From positions 62,001 to 126,000 of the forward strand of contig NZ_SWKM01000011.1 in assembly GCF_005871205.1 (NCBI RefSeq): 64,000 bases of DNA. The letters run 5' to 3'. Shown here piece by piece: positions 53,890 through 63,288 of the stretch; the first letter of the stretch is position 1, and each line of letters opens with the position of its first letter. This DNA is from Marinobacter alexandrii. Its GTDB lineage: Bacteria; Pseudomonadota; Gammaproteobacteria; Pseudomonadales; Oleiphilaceae. The notes below the pieces were generated by a model that saw only the letters and a list, made by a program, of their open reading frames with translations, was not told the DNA's origin and ran no database searches. The position numbers and the translations under genes are program-made.

Positions 53890-54930
53890 ATGAAAAACCA
53901 GACTTTAAAACTGTGGACCGGGATCGGTATGGCCACGCTCATCGCGGGCTGTGGCACCTTGGGTGGTGAAGGCGGCGAAGGCGGCGAGCACCACGACGAT
54001 CAGTTGCACGCTTCCGCCCACGGCGGCGAAGGCGGTGAAGGCGGTGAACACCATGGCGGTGAAGGCGGTGAAGGTGGCGAACACCATGGCGGTGAAGGTG
54101 GCGAACACCATGGTGGAGAAGGTGGAGAAGGTGGAGAAGGTGGTGAAGGTGGCGAAGGTGGAGAAGCCGGAGCTGCGTTTAGTTACTTTGCGGCCGGAGG
54201 CGAAGGTGGCGAAGGTGGTGAAGGTGGTGAAGGTGGTGAAGGTGGTGAAGGCGGAGAAGGCGGCGAGGCCGGCAGCTCTGTTTCGTCAGTCACCTCCGAC
54301 GGTGCCTATGTGGCCATGCTGCAGATGATGCAGGGACACCTGCTGGCGGCCCGCGAGCTGATTAAATCCGGCGACGTGGCCGAAGGCCGTCCGCATCTTA
54401 CTCACCCCTTTGTTGAGGTTTACCCGATGGCCGAGCCGGGCCTGGAACATCGCGGCCAGAACGCGCTGGGTGGACACCTGAAAGTACTGGCGGAAAAATC
54501 CGGTGGTATCCAGGACTGGAGTGACATCAATCAGCAGTTCCAGGCGGCCTGGATTGCCATTGAAAAAGCGGTGTCTAACGCCGATGAGCAAGGCCTGAGT
54601 AGCGCGACCGTATCCAAGGTAGTCCTGTCGCTGACCAAGCAGGCGGTGCTGGAGTATGACGAAGCACTGGATGAGGGTCAGTTCGTGGCCGTGCACGAAT
54701 ACCAGGACGGTCGCGGCTTTGTCCGTGCCGCCCGCGAATACCTGGACGGCCAGCAGGCGCTGTTGAAACGGGATAACAAAGAAGCGTGGCGTATGGCCAG
54801 CGAGGCTCTGGATGACCTGCAGAAAGCCTGGCCGACCGCCGTGCCGCCCGAGCAGCCGGTGGTGCCGGTGTCCAATCTCTATGCCGCGCAAGCGCGCCTG
54901 GAGCTTGCTCTGGCCCCCTACCTCTTCTGA
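53890..54930 (+). CDS. GGE-repeat lipoprotein of unknown function
   Basis: 346 aa, ATG after AGGAGCAAGTAA. The lipobox LIAGC sets the lipidated Cys at 21. Residues about 25-130 contain about 25 copies of the triplet Gly-Gly-Glu, broken by four His-His pairs and by one hydrophobic break (AFSYFAA). The DNA uses mixed GGT, GGC, GGA and GAA codons, so the repeat is kept at protein level. A 210-residue helical C-terminal domain follows with no family I recognise (AYVAMLQMMQGHLLAARELIKSG, and YLDGQQALLKRDNKEAWRMASEALDDLQ). Glu and His repeats are typical metal-binding features, and a copper operon lies 90 bp downstream in the opposite direction. Metal binding is inference. Confidence 0.85.
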   Translation: MKNQTLKLWTGIGMATLIAGCGTLGGEGGEGGEHHDDQLHASAHGGEGGEGGEHHGGEGGEGGEHHGGEGGEHHGGEGGEGGEGGEGGEGGEAGAAFSYFAAGGEGGEGGEGGEGGEGGEGGEGGEAGSSVSSVTSDGAYVAMLQMMQGHLLAARELIKSGDVAEGRPHLTHPFVEVYPMAEPGLEHRGQNALGGHLKVLAEKSGGIQDWSDINQQFQAAWIAIEKAVSNADEQGLSSATVSKVVLSLTKQAVLEYDEALDEGQFVAVHEYQDGRGFVRAAREYLDGQQALLKRDNKEAWRMASEALDDLQKAWPTAVPPEQPVVPVSNLYAAQARLELALAPYLF

Positions 54931-54944
54931 TCCGAGTTACAAGA

Positions 54945-54973
54945 CCGGGGCCATTGTGGCCCCGGCTCTTTTA
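54945..54973 (+). terminator. Intrinsic terminator after the GGE lipoprotein gene
   Basis: CCGGGGCCA, loop TTG, TGGCCCCGG, then CTCTTTTA. Nine-base-pair GC stem with a short T-tract 14 bases after the stop; also convergent with the DUF411 gene. Confidence 0.85.
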
Positions 54974-55020
54974 CTGATATTCCAATCCTGTACTGCGCTT
55001 TCTAGGCTACTGTTTCCGGA

Positions 55021-55473
55021 CTATTGATTGTGCTCGGAAAAGACCTTGGTCTGGCCCATCTCGTTGAACAGCAAAACCTTATAGTGATCCTTACGGTCAC
55101 CCATTTCCATGCCAGGTGAGCCTACCGGCATACCCGGCACGGTTAACCCCCGGGCCTGCGGTGCTTCGGCGATCAAGCGTCTGACATCATCCGCGGGTAC
55201 GTGGCCTTCGATTACGTAATCGCCAATAAACGCGGTATGACAGCTCGACAGTGACCGTGTAAGCCCTGCCTTTTGCTTGATCGGATTCAGGTCGTTGGTT
55301 TCGGTCACTTCCACGTCAAAGCCGTTACTCTCTAGGTGCTTGACCCAATCGGTGCAGCAGCCACAGGAGGGCGATTTGTAGACGTGAATACTCTGGGCAG
55401 CACCGGCGGCCAGCAGCGGCGTGCTGAATCCCAGTGCCGCTGTCAGGACAAGTCCAAGGGCTTGTGATTTCAT
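55021..55473 (-). CDS. Exported DUF411 metal-binding protein
   Basis: 150 aa from ATG 55473, with AAGGA upstream. Signal peptide to about residue 26 (LAAGAAQ). The N-terminal SPSCGCCTDW (Cys37, 39 and 40) and a later Cys in LSSCHTAFIG are the conserved DUF411 metal ligands, followed by YVIEGHVPADDVRRL and GLTVPGMPVGSPGMEMGD with Met-rich copper-type motifs. DUF411 proteins accompany copper and silver resistance systems. It ends the merR-copA-small ORF unit here, 25 bp after the 38-residue peptide. Confidence 0.9.
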   Translation of the reverse strand: MKSQALGLVLTAALGFSTPLLAAGAAQSIHVYKSPSCGCCTDWVKHLESNGFDVEVTETNDLNPIKQKAGLTRSLSSCHTAFIGDYVIEGHVPADDVRRLIAEAPQARGLTVPGMPVGSPGMEMGDRKDHYKVLLFNEMGQTKVFSEHNQ

Positions 55474-55498
55474 GAGAATGTCCTTGTGCAATAGTGTG

Positions 55499-55615
55499 TT
55501 AGTGATGGTTGTGGTCGTGACTAGAGCTTTTCCCGGTTGAAGGAGAGAGCCAGAACCACCAGACAATTGCGGCCATGAGGACGATGCCACAAGCGTTGAC
55601 TAGAAAGTTTTCCAT
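55499..55615 (-). CDS. 38-residue membrane peptide with a His-rich tail
   Basis: The start ATG shares one base with the copA stop (TGATG), the usual mark of coupled translation, and GGAAC lies upstream. It reads [20 protein letters not shown], then FWLSPSTGKSSSHDHNHH. One transmembrane helix covers about residues 4-22, and the tail contains HDHNHH. A Cys at position 9 is in the membrane part. It is placed between a Cu+-ATPase and DUF411, so a role in copper handling is likely, but I know no named family for it. Too short for standard gene calling thresholds. Confidence 0.7.
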   Translation of the reverse strand: MENFLVNACGIVLMAAIVWWFWLSPSTGKSSSHDHNHH

Positions 55616-58221
55616 CAGTTCCGCACCTCGTATGAATTCTGATCAAATTGCGCCGTTACCTGCTCTGGATGCTGGCTCGTTTTGAACAACCGCAACCGGT
55701 TCGCGTTGGAAACCACGGTGACCGACGACAGGGACATGGCGGCCCCGGCCAGGATCGGGCTCATCAGGATGCCCCACATTGGGTACAGCAGGCCGGCGGC
55801 GACAGGAATACCCAGGCTGTTGTAAACAAAGGCACCGAACAGGTTCTGGTGGATGTTTTTCACGGTCGCCCGGGAAATTTCAATGGCATCGGGTACCCCG
55901 TGCAAGGAGCCGCGCATCAGGGTGATGCCCGCGCTTTCAATGGCGACGTCGGTGCCGGTACCAATGGCAAAGCCGACATCGGCGGCGGCCAGGGCGGGGG
56001 CGTCGTTGATACCGTCACCCACCATGGCCACAGTATAGCCTTTGCCACGCATGGCACTGACTACTTCGGCCTTGTCCTCCGGGAGTACTTCCGCCCGGTA
56101 GTCGTCGATCCCGGCTTTGGCGGAGATGGCCTTGGCGGTGGCGTCGATATCTCCGGTCACCATCATCACTTTGATACCGGCGTCGTGCAGGCGTGCGATC
56201 GCGGCCGTGGAGTCGGCTTTGATGGCATCGGCGACACCGATAACTCCGATGACGTCGTCACCAAGAGCCACGAACAACGGTGTGCCCGCTTCCTCGGTTA
56301 TGGCTCGGGCCACCTCATCCAGATCCGGGAACTCAACCCCTTCATTTTCCAGCCAGCGACGGTTGCCCAGACGCAGGGTCTGACCGTCGACAGTGCCCCG
56401 GACGCCTTTGCCATTCAGGGCTTCGAAGTCACGGACTTTCTCGATGGCAACGCTCTGTTCACTGGCCCGGGTGACAATCGCTTCCGCCAGCGGGTGCTCG
56501 GAATGTTGTTCCAGCCCGGCTGCCAGGCCCAGTAGCCGGCTATCATCGCCGCTCACCGAATACACCCGGGTTACGGTCGGGCGACCCTCGGTAATGGTGC
56601 CGGTCTTGTCCAGAATGACCAGATCGAGTTTGCCCGCGGTCTGCAGGGCATCGCCCTGACGAATCAGTGCACCGTACTCGGCGGCCTTGCCGACACCGAC
56701 CATCACTGACATGGGTGTCGCAAGCCCCAGTGCACAGGGGCAGGCGATGATGAGTACGGTGGTAGCCGCTACCATCATATGCACCACCGCCGGCTCCGGC
56801 CCAACGTTGAACCACACCAGAGCGGCGACTACAGCAATCAGCATGACCGTGGGCACAAACACTGAGGAAATCCGGTCCGCCAGCCGGCCGATCGCCGGCT
56901 TGGAGCCCTGGGCTTTCTTTACCAGCTTGATGATCTGGGCCAGAGCGGTGTCACTGCCGACGCGGGTAGCTTCATAGATAATGGCACCGTGGGTGTTCAG
57001 GGTGCCGGCGGAGACACCGTCACCCTCGCCTTTGCTAACCGGCATGGGCTCACCGGTGAGCATGCTCTCATCGATCCGGGTGGCCCCCTCGGAGATCACC
57101 CCGTCTACTGGCAACTTTTCACCCGGACGAACACGGATGAAGTCGCCCTTGATCACCTCCTCCACTGGAAGGTCCCGCTCTTCCCCGTTGCGCAACACCC
57201 GGGCCGTTTTTGCCCTCAGATCCAATAGCCGTCGCACCGCTTCGGAAGTCTTGCCTTTGGCACGCAATTCCAGCGCCTGGCCCAGATTGATCAGGCCGAT
57301 GATCATTGCCGAGGCCTCGAAATACACATGCCGCGCCATTTCTGGCAGTGCGTCCGGGACACTGGCAACCACAATGGAGTAGAGCCAGGCCGTGCCGGTG
57401 CCCAGAGCAATCAGGGTATCCATGTTGGCGTTATGGTGCAGGAACGCTTTCCAGGCACCGGTGTAGAAATGCCCGCCGGTGGTGGCCATGACCAGCAGGG
57501 TAAGCGCGCCGAGTCCAAGCCAGAGGCTCTGGTTGGCTTCGGTCACCATCATGGTGCCGAAGCCCATGCCCCAAACCATCAGGCCAACACCGAGCGTCAG
57601 ACTCAGCGCCATCTTGATCAACAAGGTGCGGTAGAGCGTGCGATCTTCTTCCTGCCGGCGTTCGTCGGCTTCGTCTTCATTTTCGATGACCCGGGCGCCA
57701 TAACCTGCGGTCTCCACGGCCCGTACCAGAGCCTGCGGGTCGGCTTTTCCCGAGGCGGTGGCGGTGTTATCGGCCAGGTTCATGTGTGCTCCGGTGACCC
57801 CCGGTACCGAATTCAGTGCCTTCTCAATGGTGCTTACGCAGGAGGCGCACGTGGCCCCGCTCACCGATAGGGCAACCTGATCATCGTTGTCAGTCGAAGG
57901 GGTAGCGCCGGCGCTGGAATCCTGGACCAGCGCAGTGTCGGCCGGCGGCGCTGATGCCTCCTGACCCGCACAGCAACTTGCCGGTTTTGGGTCGGCCGAG
58001 GATACCGGGTGCGCCGGGTACCCGGCCTCGGAGACCCGGAGCGCAGCCTCGTCACGGTCAATGTTATCCGGCAGCGCGACGGTCTGGTGCTCCAGATCCA
58101 CCTCAATCAGGTTCTTATCGCCAGTGACCGGTTCCAGCGCCGCACGAATCCGGTTGGTGCAGCCCTGACAGGTGGCACCGGAAATGGACAATGCGGTCTG
58201 CAGTGTTTTTGTCTCAGCCAC
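55615..58221 (-). CDS. copA: Copper-exporting P1B-type ATPase
   Basis: 868 aa with two N-terminal heavy-metal domains: CQGC (Cys18, 21) and CASC (Cys125, 128). Between them lies a Cys-Cys pair (83-84) in a linker rich in Ala, Asp and Ser. Then come the membrane CPC of [10 protein letters not shown], the phosphorylation motif [11 protein letters not shown], the ATP-domain [20 protein letters not shown] and the P1B1 helix pattern, so export of Cu+ to the periplasm is the expected role. It starts six bases after the MerR gene stop and ends overlapping the small peptide gene. Confidence 0.95.
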   Translation of the reverse strand: MAETKTLQTALSISGATCQGCTNRIRAALEPVTGDKNLIEVDLEHQTVALPDNIDRDEAALRVSEAGYPAHPVSSADPKPASCCAGQEASAPPADTALVQDSSAGATPSTDNDDQVALSVSGATCASCVSTIEKALNSVPGVTGAHMNLADNTATASGKADPQALVRAVETAGYGARVIENEDEADERRQEEDRTLYRTLLIKMALSLTLGVGLMVWGMGFGTMMVTEANQSLWLGLGALTLLVMATTGGHFYTGAWKAFLHHNANMDTLIALGTGTAWLYSIVVASVPDALPEMARHVYFEASAMIIGLINLGQALELRAKGKTSEAVRRLLDLRAKTARVLRNGEERDLPVEEVIKGDFIRVRPGEKLPVDGVISEGATRIDESMLTGEPMPVSKGEGDGVSAGTLNTHGAIIYEATRVGSDTALAQIIKLVKKAQGSKPAIGRLADRISSVFVPTVMLIAVVAALVWFNVGPEPAVVHMMVAATTVLIIACPCALGLATPMSVMVGVGKAAEYGALIRQGDALQTAGKLDLVILDKTGTITEGRPTVTRVYSVSGDDSRLLGLAAGLEQHSEHPLAEAIVTRASEQSVAIEKVRDFEALNGKGVRGTVDGQTLRLGNRRWLENEGVEFPDLDEVARAITEEAGTPLFVALGDDVIGVIGVADAIKADSTAAIARLHDAGIKVMMVTGDIDATAKAISAKAGIDDYRAEVLPEDKAEVVSAMRGKGYTVAMVGDGINDAPALAAADVGFAIGTGTDVAIESAGITLMRGSLHGVPDAIEISRATVKNIHQNLFGAFVYNSLGIPVAAGLLYPMWGILMSPILAGAAMSLSSVTVVSNANRLRLFKTSQHPEQVTAQFDQNSYEVRN

Positions 58222-58227
58222 GGTTGC

Positions 58228-58674
58228 TTACTCCTTGTTTCCGTTCACGGCTGATGTGTTCACCGTGGGCGTGTCGTCCCAATGCTCAATCAGCCGGCAA
58301 ATGGTGTGGCCGTCCGGCGTGCCGTCAGGCATGTGCTGCCAGGCTGTCAGGGCAGAGGTCATGCGCTTGCGCAGCGCCTGGAGTTCACTGATTTCCCGCT
58401 CAACTTCGGCCAGGCGCTGTTCAAAAACCTCGCGCACCATGGGGCAGGGCGAATGATGATCCTCGGCTTGATCCAGAATGGCCCGGATCTCTGGCAGCGA
58501 AAATCCAAGCTGCCTGGCCTTGCGTGCAAAACGCAGGCGCCGCAGGTCATCGGCGTCGAACTGCTGGTAGTTGTTGTCCGGATTCCGGCTTGGGTTTAAC
58601 AGCCCTTCGCGGGTGTAGAACCGCACGGTATCCGGATTGACGGCAGCAGCGTTTGCTATGTCTTTGACTTTCAT
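58228..58674 (-). CDS. MerR-family metal-responsive regulator (CueR-like)
   Basis: 148 aa from ATG 58674; a longer frame reaches into element H and is rejected. Helix-turn-helix and wing: MKVKDIANAAAVNPDTVRFYTREGLLNPSRNPDNNYQQF. Dimer helix QRLAEVEREISELQALRKRM. Cysteines at SPCPMV (about 75) and HTICRLI (about 128) probably bind the metal; spacing differs from classic CueR. It is the first gene of the copA unit, which it would activate when copper rises. No classical MerR dyad with a 19-bp spacer could be picked out in the 29 bp between the start codon and element H, so the promoter may lie inside the element. Confidence 0.85.
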   Translation of the reverse strand: MKVKDIANAAAVNPDTVRFYTREGLLNPSRNPDNNYQQFDADDLRRLRFARKARQLGFSLPEIRAILDQAEDHHSPCPMVREVFEQRLAEVEREISELQALRKRMTSALTAWQHMPDGTPDGHTICRLIEHWDDTPTVNTSAVNGNKE

Positions 58675-58703
58675 AGCTAAAACCCATCCAGAAGGTTGAG
58701 CAA

Positions 58704-58811
58704 GTGACTGGCTGTCTGCCCTTCCGAAACTGTGCGTAGCCATAGATGGCGGAGCTCAAGCGCCACAGGGATGTGCTTGAGCGGGTTTCGGAAGGGCAGA
58801 CAGTCAGGCGC
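58704..58811 (+). repeat. Structured dispersed element, copy H
   Basis: Arms 58704-58730 and 58785-58811 pair over 27 bases with three mismatches, two of which are G-U tolerable on the plus strand. Hairpin 1 has GCCA-TAGA-TGGC, the only copy with TAGA in that loop; hairpin 2 is CACA-GGGA-TGTG. GGA strand is plus, antisense to the MerR gene whose start is 30 bp away. Confidence 0.88.
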
Positions 58812-58863
58812 GGACAGTACCCAAGCGGGCACGTCATGCACGACAGTAAAGCGTATAGGAAAC

Positions 58864-58890
58864 AATAAAACCTGTGAGCAACTCACAGGT
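58864..58890 (-). terminator. Terminator for the zinc-ribbon protein gene
   Basis: On the minus strand ACCTGTGAG, loop TTG, CTCACAGGT, then TTTTATTGTTT. It lies 21 bp past the stop and next to element H. Confidence 0.78.
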
Positions 58891-58911
58891 CAATGGTTTT
58901 TTAGAAGGAGC

Positions 58912-59226
58912 TTACTGGCCTTTGGAACGCAGGAAGGTACCGCAGGTTTTACACTGGTCCGGCGCCATCAGCTTGGCTTGCCAACCGATCTTGTGGCCAC
59001 AGGCAGGGCAGGTCAGCCGAAGTTGCAGCACGATGATGGGGGCAACGATCGCCGCAAGCAGCAGGCCGAGCGGGCCCCAGCTGGTGCCGCTGGACAGACC
59101 CAGCTGACTGCTGAACACCAGGATGATGATCAGGGCCAGAAAGGCGAGGATGAAATAATTGCGGTTCCAGCGCTCCCAGCGCCGGATATCACGATCCTGT
59201 TCTGGAGTCAGGTATTTCGACGTCAT
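58912..59226 (-). CDS. Small membrane protein with C-terminal zinc ribbon
   Basis: 104 aa. Two hydrophobic segments (about 23-43 and 50-70) and a C-terminal zinc ribbon with CPAC and CKTC. N-terminal 20 residues are charged (DRDIRRWERWNRN). Function unknown. It is separate from both flanking operons. Confidence 0.75.
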   Translation of the reverse strand: MTSKYLTPEQDRDIRRWERWNRNYFILAFLALIIILVFSSQLGLSSGTSWGPLGLLLAAIVAPIIVLQLRLTCPACGHKIGWQAKLMAPDQCKTCGTFLRSKGQ

Positions 59227-59277
59227 AACAACTTACCGGGGGAATGTGTCTCTAATGGTGGGGTTGGCGTGCCCTGA

Positions 59278-61557
59278 TTACAATTCTGAAGTCACGGCAA
59301 TACGCTTCAGCAGCGAGCCGTCGGCCATGGCGTGCTCAAGTTTTGCCGCAGGAATGGGCCGACTGATCAGATACCCTTGGGCAACATCGCAGTGATTGTT
59401 CTTCAGGAAAGTCAGCTGCGCCTCGGTTTCAACACCCTCGGCGACCACATCCATCCCCAGGTTATGGGCCAGATTGATCACTGCGCGAGTGATGACAGCG
59501 TCGTCATGACGATTGGTGACTTCATTGATGAACGACCGGTCAATCTTGAGCACGTCGACTGGGAAGTCCCGCAAATAACCGAGCGAAGAATAACCGACAC
59601 CAAAATCATCAATCGCCAGATGCACGCCCAATTGTTGCAACCGGGACAGCTGATTGAGGTTGCGCTCTATGTTCTGGATGAACACCTCTTCCGTCAGTTC
59701 CACTTCCAGGCGGTCGGCAGGAACATTCTCGGACTCCAGGGCCTCGCGAATGTGGTTCACCAGCTCATCGTCGTCCAGTTCTCGCCCGGACAGGTTTACC
59801 GCAATCCGCAGGTGTTCGTAAGGCGTGCCTTGCCAGCGGGCGAGCTGGCGGCAGGCCGCCATCACCACCCAACGACCAATATCGGTAATGCGGCCGCTCT
59901 CCTCCGCCAAGGGAATAAAGTCGACCGGTGACAACAGGCCACGGCGTGGGTGCTGCCAGCGAATCAGCGCCTCAACACTGTTGATTTCACTCCGATCCAG
60001 ATCCAGTTGTGGCTGGTAGAACAGAACAAATTCATCATTGCGAAGGGCCTGGCTCAAATCCTTGTCCAGTTCCAGGCGCATGACTTCCCGGTCCTGCATG
60101 CCCTCAGTGTAGAACTGATAGGTGTTGCGGCCCTGATCCTTGGCACGGTATAGGGCGATGTCCGCATTTCGCAACAGCGTATCGGCGTCGAGGCCACTGT
60201 GTGGATAGACTGCGATGCCCATGGTGGCGGTCACATTGAAGCCTTGCCCCTGGATTTCGTAGGGAGCCTCGAAGCATTGTTTGACCTGCCCCAGCAGGTG
60301 AATGACATCATCGACGCTATCTACCTGCTGCTGACACAGCATGAATTCATCTCCGCCGGAATAGGCCACCAGAATGCGCTCGTTGCTTAAACCGTTAAGC
60401 CGCTCCGAGACCTTGATAAGAAGCTCATCACCGAACTGGTGGCCCAGGGAATCATTGAGCATCTGAAATCTGTCCAGGTCCAGCAAGACCAAGGCAACCT
60501 GACGCATTTGCCGGTCGGCAATGCTCAGAGTGTGTGCCAGATCCTCCATAAAAAATCGTCGGTTAGCGAGCCCGGTGAGGGTGTCCGTTGATTCCAGGCG
60601 GGCCACATCCAGTTGGATCGTCTTTCGCTGATCGATTTCCCGCTCTAACTCTCTCCGGGTTTTCAGCAATGCCTGATTGCGCTTCAGGATCACTTGAACC
60701 AGTAAGGTGGTCAGGCTGGTCAGCAGCCCGAGCAAGGACAAGGAACCGAACGTCATGGCTGGCCAGTCACTACGCTGACTCTGGACCCAATCTTTTGTCG
60801 GGCGCAGAGTGAACGACCAGTTCAGCGTGGGCAGGTTCACCGGCTCGGTATGGGAAAAAACTTCACTGGTATCATCCGATGGCTTCAACTGGTAGGTTGG
60901 CGCGCCGTCGCTGAGAAGTTCGATACTGAATGATTCAAGAACACGGCTGCTGAGCATCTGCTGGGTCAGAACTCGCATTCGAAAGACACCGGCCACGAAT
61001 CCATTGTTGGCTTTTCCGGTGTCAACAGGTGCGTAAATAACCAAGCCCTGGCCGCCCTGTTTCAGGTTGATGACGCCGGAGATATCGAAAGTGCCGGAGG
61101 CTCTGGATGATTCGAGGGCTCGTCTGCGTTCCTCGGAGAACGCAACGTTGAATCCGATGACATCCTGGTTGCCTGCAATGGGCTCAAGCCAACGAATGAT
61201 GAAATCGCGATCAATCCACTCAATGGCTTGATAAACGCCAAAGTCTTCGAGGTAATGGCGCGCATCCTCACGCCATGCTGCCTGCGAAGTCTCGGGCGAG
61301 GCCGCCAAACGTTGAGCCATACGCTGTATGGCTTGGGCGTGGATGATGAACTCGCGCTCAAGGCCATTGGCCATGGCGTGGGCCTCGTTCATCAGGTTAG
61401 CGTTGATCTGCCGATCGTCCTGTTGTTCAAGACCGTGGCGCAGAACGGCCGCCAGCGTAAGAAATAGCAGAAGTATCAGCACCGGAAAGAAGGGACTCAA
61501 CAGACCTCGCACGAGGATTCTGGTGGCTGATGCCGGTTTGCTCACACGATACTCCAT
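59278..61557 (-). CDS. Membrane CHASE-GGDEF-EAL protein (cyclic-di-GMP turnover)
   Basis: 759 aa from ATG 61557; a GTG three bases earlier is possible. TM1 at about 20-42, a periplasmic CHASE-like domain of about 210 residues, TM2 near 265-290, then GGDEF with an intact active site SGGDEF, then EAL with VEALIRW and VAEGVETEAQL. Both catalytic motifs look intact, so the protein may make and degrade c-di-GMP, or use one activity with the other as a sensor. The GGDEF domain lacks an obvious RxxD inhibitory site just upstream. Isolated gene. Confidence 0.92.
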   Translation of the reverse strand: MEYRVSKPASATRILVRGLLSPFFPVLILLLFLTLAAVLRHGLEQQDDRQINANLMNEAHAMANGLEREFIIHAQAIQRMAQRLAASPETSQAAWREDARHYLEDFGVYQAIEWIDRDFIIRWLEPIAGNQDVIGFNVAFSEERRRALESSRASGTFDISGVINLKQGGQGLVIYAPVDTGKANNGFVAGVFRMRVLTQQMLSSRVLESFSIELLSDGAPTYQLKPSDDTSEVFSHTEPVNLPTLNWSFTLRPTKDWVQSQRSDWPAMTFGSLSLLGLLTSLTTLLVQVILKRNQALLKTRRELEREIDQRKTIQLDVARLESTDTLTGLANRRFFMEDLAHTLSIADRQMRQVALVLLDLDRFQMLNDSLGHQFGDELLIKVSERLNGLSNERILVAYSGGDEFMLCQQQVDSVDDVIHLLGQVKQCFEAPYEIQGQGFNVTATMGIAVYPHSGLDADTLLRNADIALYRAKDQGRNTYQFYTEGMQDREVMRLELDKDLSQALRNDEFVLFYQPQLDLDRSEINSVEALIRWQHPRRGLLSPVDFIPLAEESGRITDIGRWVVMAACRQLARWQGTPYEHLRIAVNLSGRELDDDELVNHIREALESENVPADRLEVELTEEVFIQNIERNLNQLSRLQQLGVHLAIDDFGVGYSSLGYLRDFPVDVLKIDRSFINEVTNRHDDAVITRAVINLAHNLGMDVVAEGVETEAQLTFLKNNHCDVAQGYLISRPIPAAKLEHAMADGSLLKRIAVTSEL

Positions 61558-61673
61558 CACTGAAACGTTCCGAACCCGGACATTGGCTCGGGGAACGATT
61601 ATGGCAGAGCTGTGCAGTGTGTCACAGCCCGGAAAAGAAAGTGTGAACTGGTTCTCACTTATTGATGGTTAAA

Positions 61674-62105
61674 TCAGGCCAATACCGGGGGCAGGCCCAG
61701 GCGGGGAATTTCCTGTTTGGGGCAGCGATCCATTACCGTGACCAGGCCGGCAACTTCGGCCCGGGCAACGCCGGCTTCGTTGATCACGCCAATCTGCAGC
61801 CAGAGCACGGGAATCCTGAGGGCAATGGCCTGATCAATGATGGCATCGGTGCGCTCCGGAGCCAGGAACACATCCACCATGTCGACCGGCTCCGGCAGAG
61901 ACGGCAGATCGGCCACCACGGTTTCGCCCAGCAACTGGCGCCCGGCGATCCGGGGATTTACCGGAAGCACCCGGTAACCCTGTTGCTGCAGAAAGACCAT
62001 GACCTCGTGGGACGGGCGGTTGGTCTTTTCGCTGGCGCCGACCAGGGCAATGGTCCGGACGTTTTCCAGAATGGCCCGGAGCTGGGCCGGTGAGCTGTGT
62101 GGCAT
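61674..62105 (-). CDS. CoA-binding protein (YccU-like)
   Basis: 143 aa. Rossmann fold with ILENVRTIALVGASEKTNRPSHEVMVFLQQQGYRVLPVNPR at the N-terminus, and VDVFLAPERTDAIIDQAI, the conserved second half. Family binds CoA; precise role unknown. Next to folX and folE in the same direction. Confidence 0.88.
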   Translation of the reverse strand: MPHSSPAQLRAILENVRTIALVGASEKTNRPSHEVMVFLQQQGYRVLPVNPRIAGRQLLGETVVADLPSLPEPVDMVDVFLAPERTDAIIDQAIALRIPVLWLQIGVINEAGVARAEVAGLVTVMDRCPKQEIPRLGLPPVLA

Positions 62106-62126
62106 GGCTGTTTGCTACCCGCGTTG

Positions 62127-62501
62127 TTAGCGATGGGCCTCGAGACAGACCGAGACGGATTCGGCGTAACGCAGCGCGTGGGGCTTATCAATTTCGACCT
62201 GTGCCCACTGCACCGCCGCGTGCTCCATGACAATGCTTAGCACCTCGTGAGTCAAGCGCTCAAGCAGGGCGAACCGATTGCCGTCCACATGGTGAATGAC
62301 CTGCTTGGTGATCGTTCGGTAATTCAGGGCCGCTGAGATTTCGTTCTCGTTGATGGCGTCAGTCGCATCGTAGGTCAGACAGACATTGATCAGTACATCC
62401 TGCTGGTTGTTGATCTCCTCTTCCTTGATGCCGATGTAGGCTCGGAGCAGCAGGTCTTTAATACGGACCCGGGCCTGATGGTTGCCGGTTACGTCTGTCA
62501 T
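62127..62501 (-). CDS. folX: Dihydroneopterin triphosphate 2'-epimerase
   Basis: 124 aa. VRIKDLLLRAYIGIKEEEINNQQDVLINVCLTY and ALNYRTITKQVIHHVDGNRFALLERLTHEVL match FolX rather than FolB by the KEEEI, NYRTITK and NRFALLE motifs. It converts dihydroneopterin triphosphate to the monapterin form. It is 24 bp after folE in the same direction, so both act in pterin metabolism. Confidence 0.9.
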   Translation of the reverse strand: MTDVTGNHQARVRIKDLLLRAYIGIKEEEINNQQDVLINVCLTYDATDAINENEISAALNYRTITKQVIHHVDGNRFALLERLTHEVLSIVMEHAAVQWAQVEIDKPHALRYAESVSVCLEAHR

Positions 62502-62525
62502 AGCGCCTCCGTTATCCGGTTGGGA

Positions 62526-63095
62526 TCAGCGGTTGTTACCAATGAGATTCAGGAACTCGGTACGAGTAGCCTGGGATTTCCGGAACTGGCCCAGCATCAT
62601 CGAGGTCTTCATGCGCGAGTTCTGCTTCTCTACGCCACGCATCATCATGCACATGTGCTGAGCCTCAATGACCACGGCGACGCCCTTGGCATTGGTGACT
62701 TCCTCGATAGCTTCCGCGATCTGTCGCGTCAGGTTTTCCTGAATCTGCAGCCGCCTGGCATACATGTCGACAATACGAGCAAACTTGGACAGTCCAAGCA
62801 CCCGCCCTTGGGGTAAATAAGCGATGTGGCACTTGCCGATGAATGGCAGCATATGGTGTTCACACATGCTGTACAGCTCAATGTCCTGGACCATTACCAT
62901 CTCATCCATGGCGGATTCGAACACGGCGTTGTTGACCAGGTCGGACAGGCTCTGCTGATAACCCTGGGTGAGAAACTGCATGGCCTTGGCGGCGCGCATG
63001 GGGGTGTCTTGCAGACCTTCGCGGTCGGTGTCTTCACCGAGCCCATTGATGATGGCGCTATAGTGACCTGCGAGGTCGTCAAGGAGTTTGGTCAT
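62526..63095 (-). CDS. folE: GTP cyclohydrolase I
   Basis: 189 aa from ATG 63095, with AGG upstream. Zinc ligands Cys and His in MCEHHMLPF and the later Cys in HMCMMMRG are present. Motif [23 protein letters not shown] is typical. It converts GTP to 7,8-dihydroneopterin triphosphate, the first step of folate and pterin synthesis and the substrate for FolX downstream. Confidence 0.95.
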   Translation of the reverse strand: MTKLLDDLAGHYSAIINGLGEDTDREGLQDTPMRAAKAMQFLTQGYQQSLSDLVNNAVFESAMDEMVMVQDIELYSMCEHHMLPFIGKCHIAYLPQGRVLGLSKFARIVDMYARRLQIQENLTRQIAEAIEEVTNAKGVAVVIEAQHMCMMMRGVEKQNSRMKTSMMLGQFRKSQATRTEFLNLIGNNR

Positions 63096-63288
63096 AGTTA
63101 AGTCCGATCTGCTGTGTCTTACGAGGGCCAAAGCTTAAGGTAATTTGTCTGTCATCTCTACGCTTTACGAGGCGAGTAAGGGAAAAGACCACTTTCAGTT
63201 CACTGCAATCAGAAACGGGACAGCGGCTATGGCAGCCAGCGCGTGATTGTTTTACAGTTTGGGGCTGGAAAATCGCCGGGGATAAAGG

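Noticed and set aside
53950..54290. GGE repeat region as a CRISPR or non-coding tandem repeat
   Set aside because: The frame is continuous, codons vary synonymously, and a signal peptide and downstream domain are in frame.
17275..58811. The elements as insertion sequences or miniature transposons
   Set aside because: No shared terminal inverted repeats, since the arms differ in every copy, and no target duplication that I can see.
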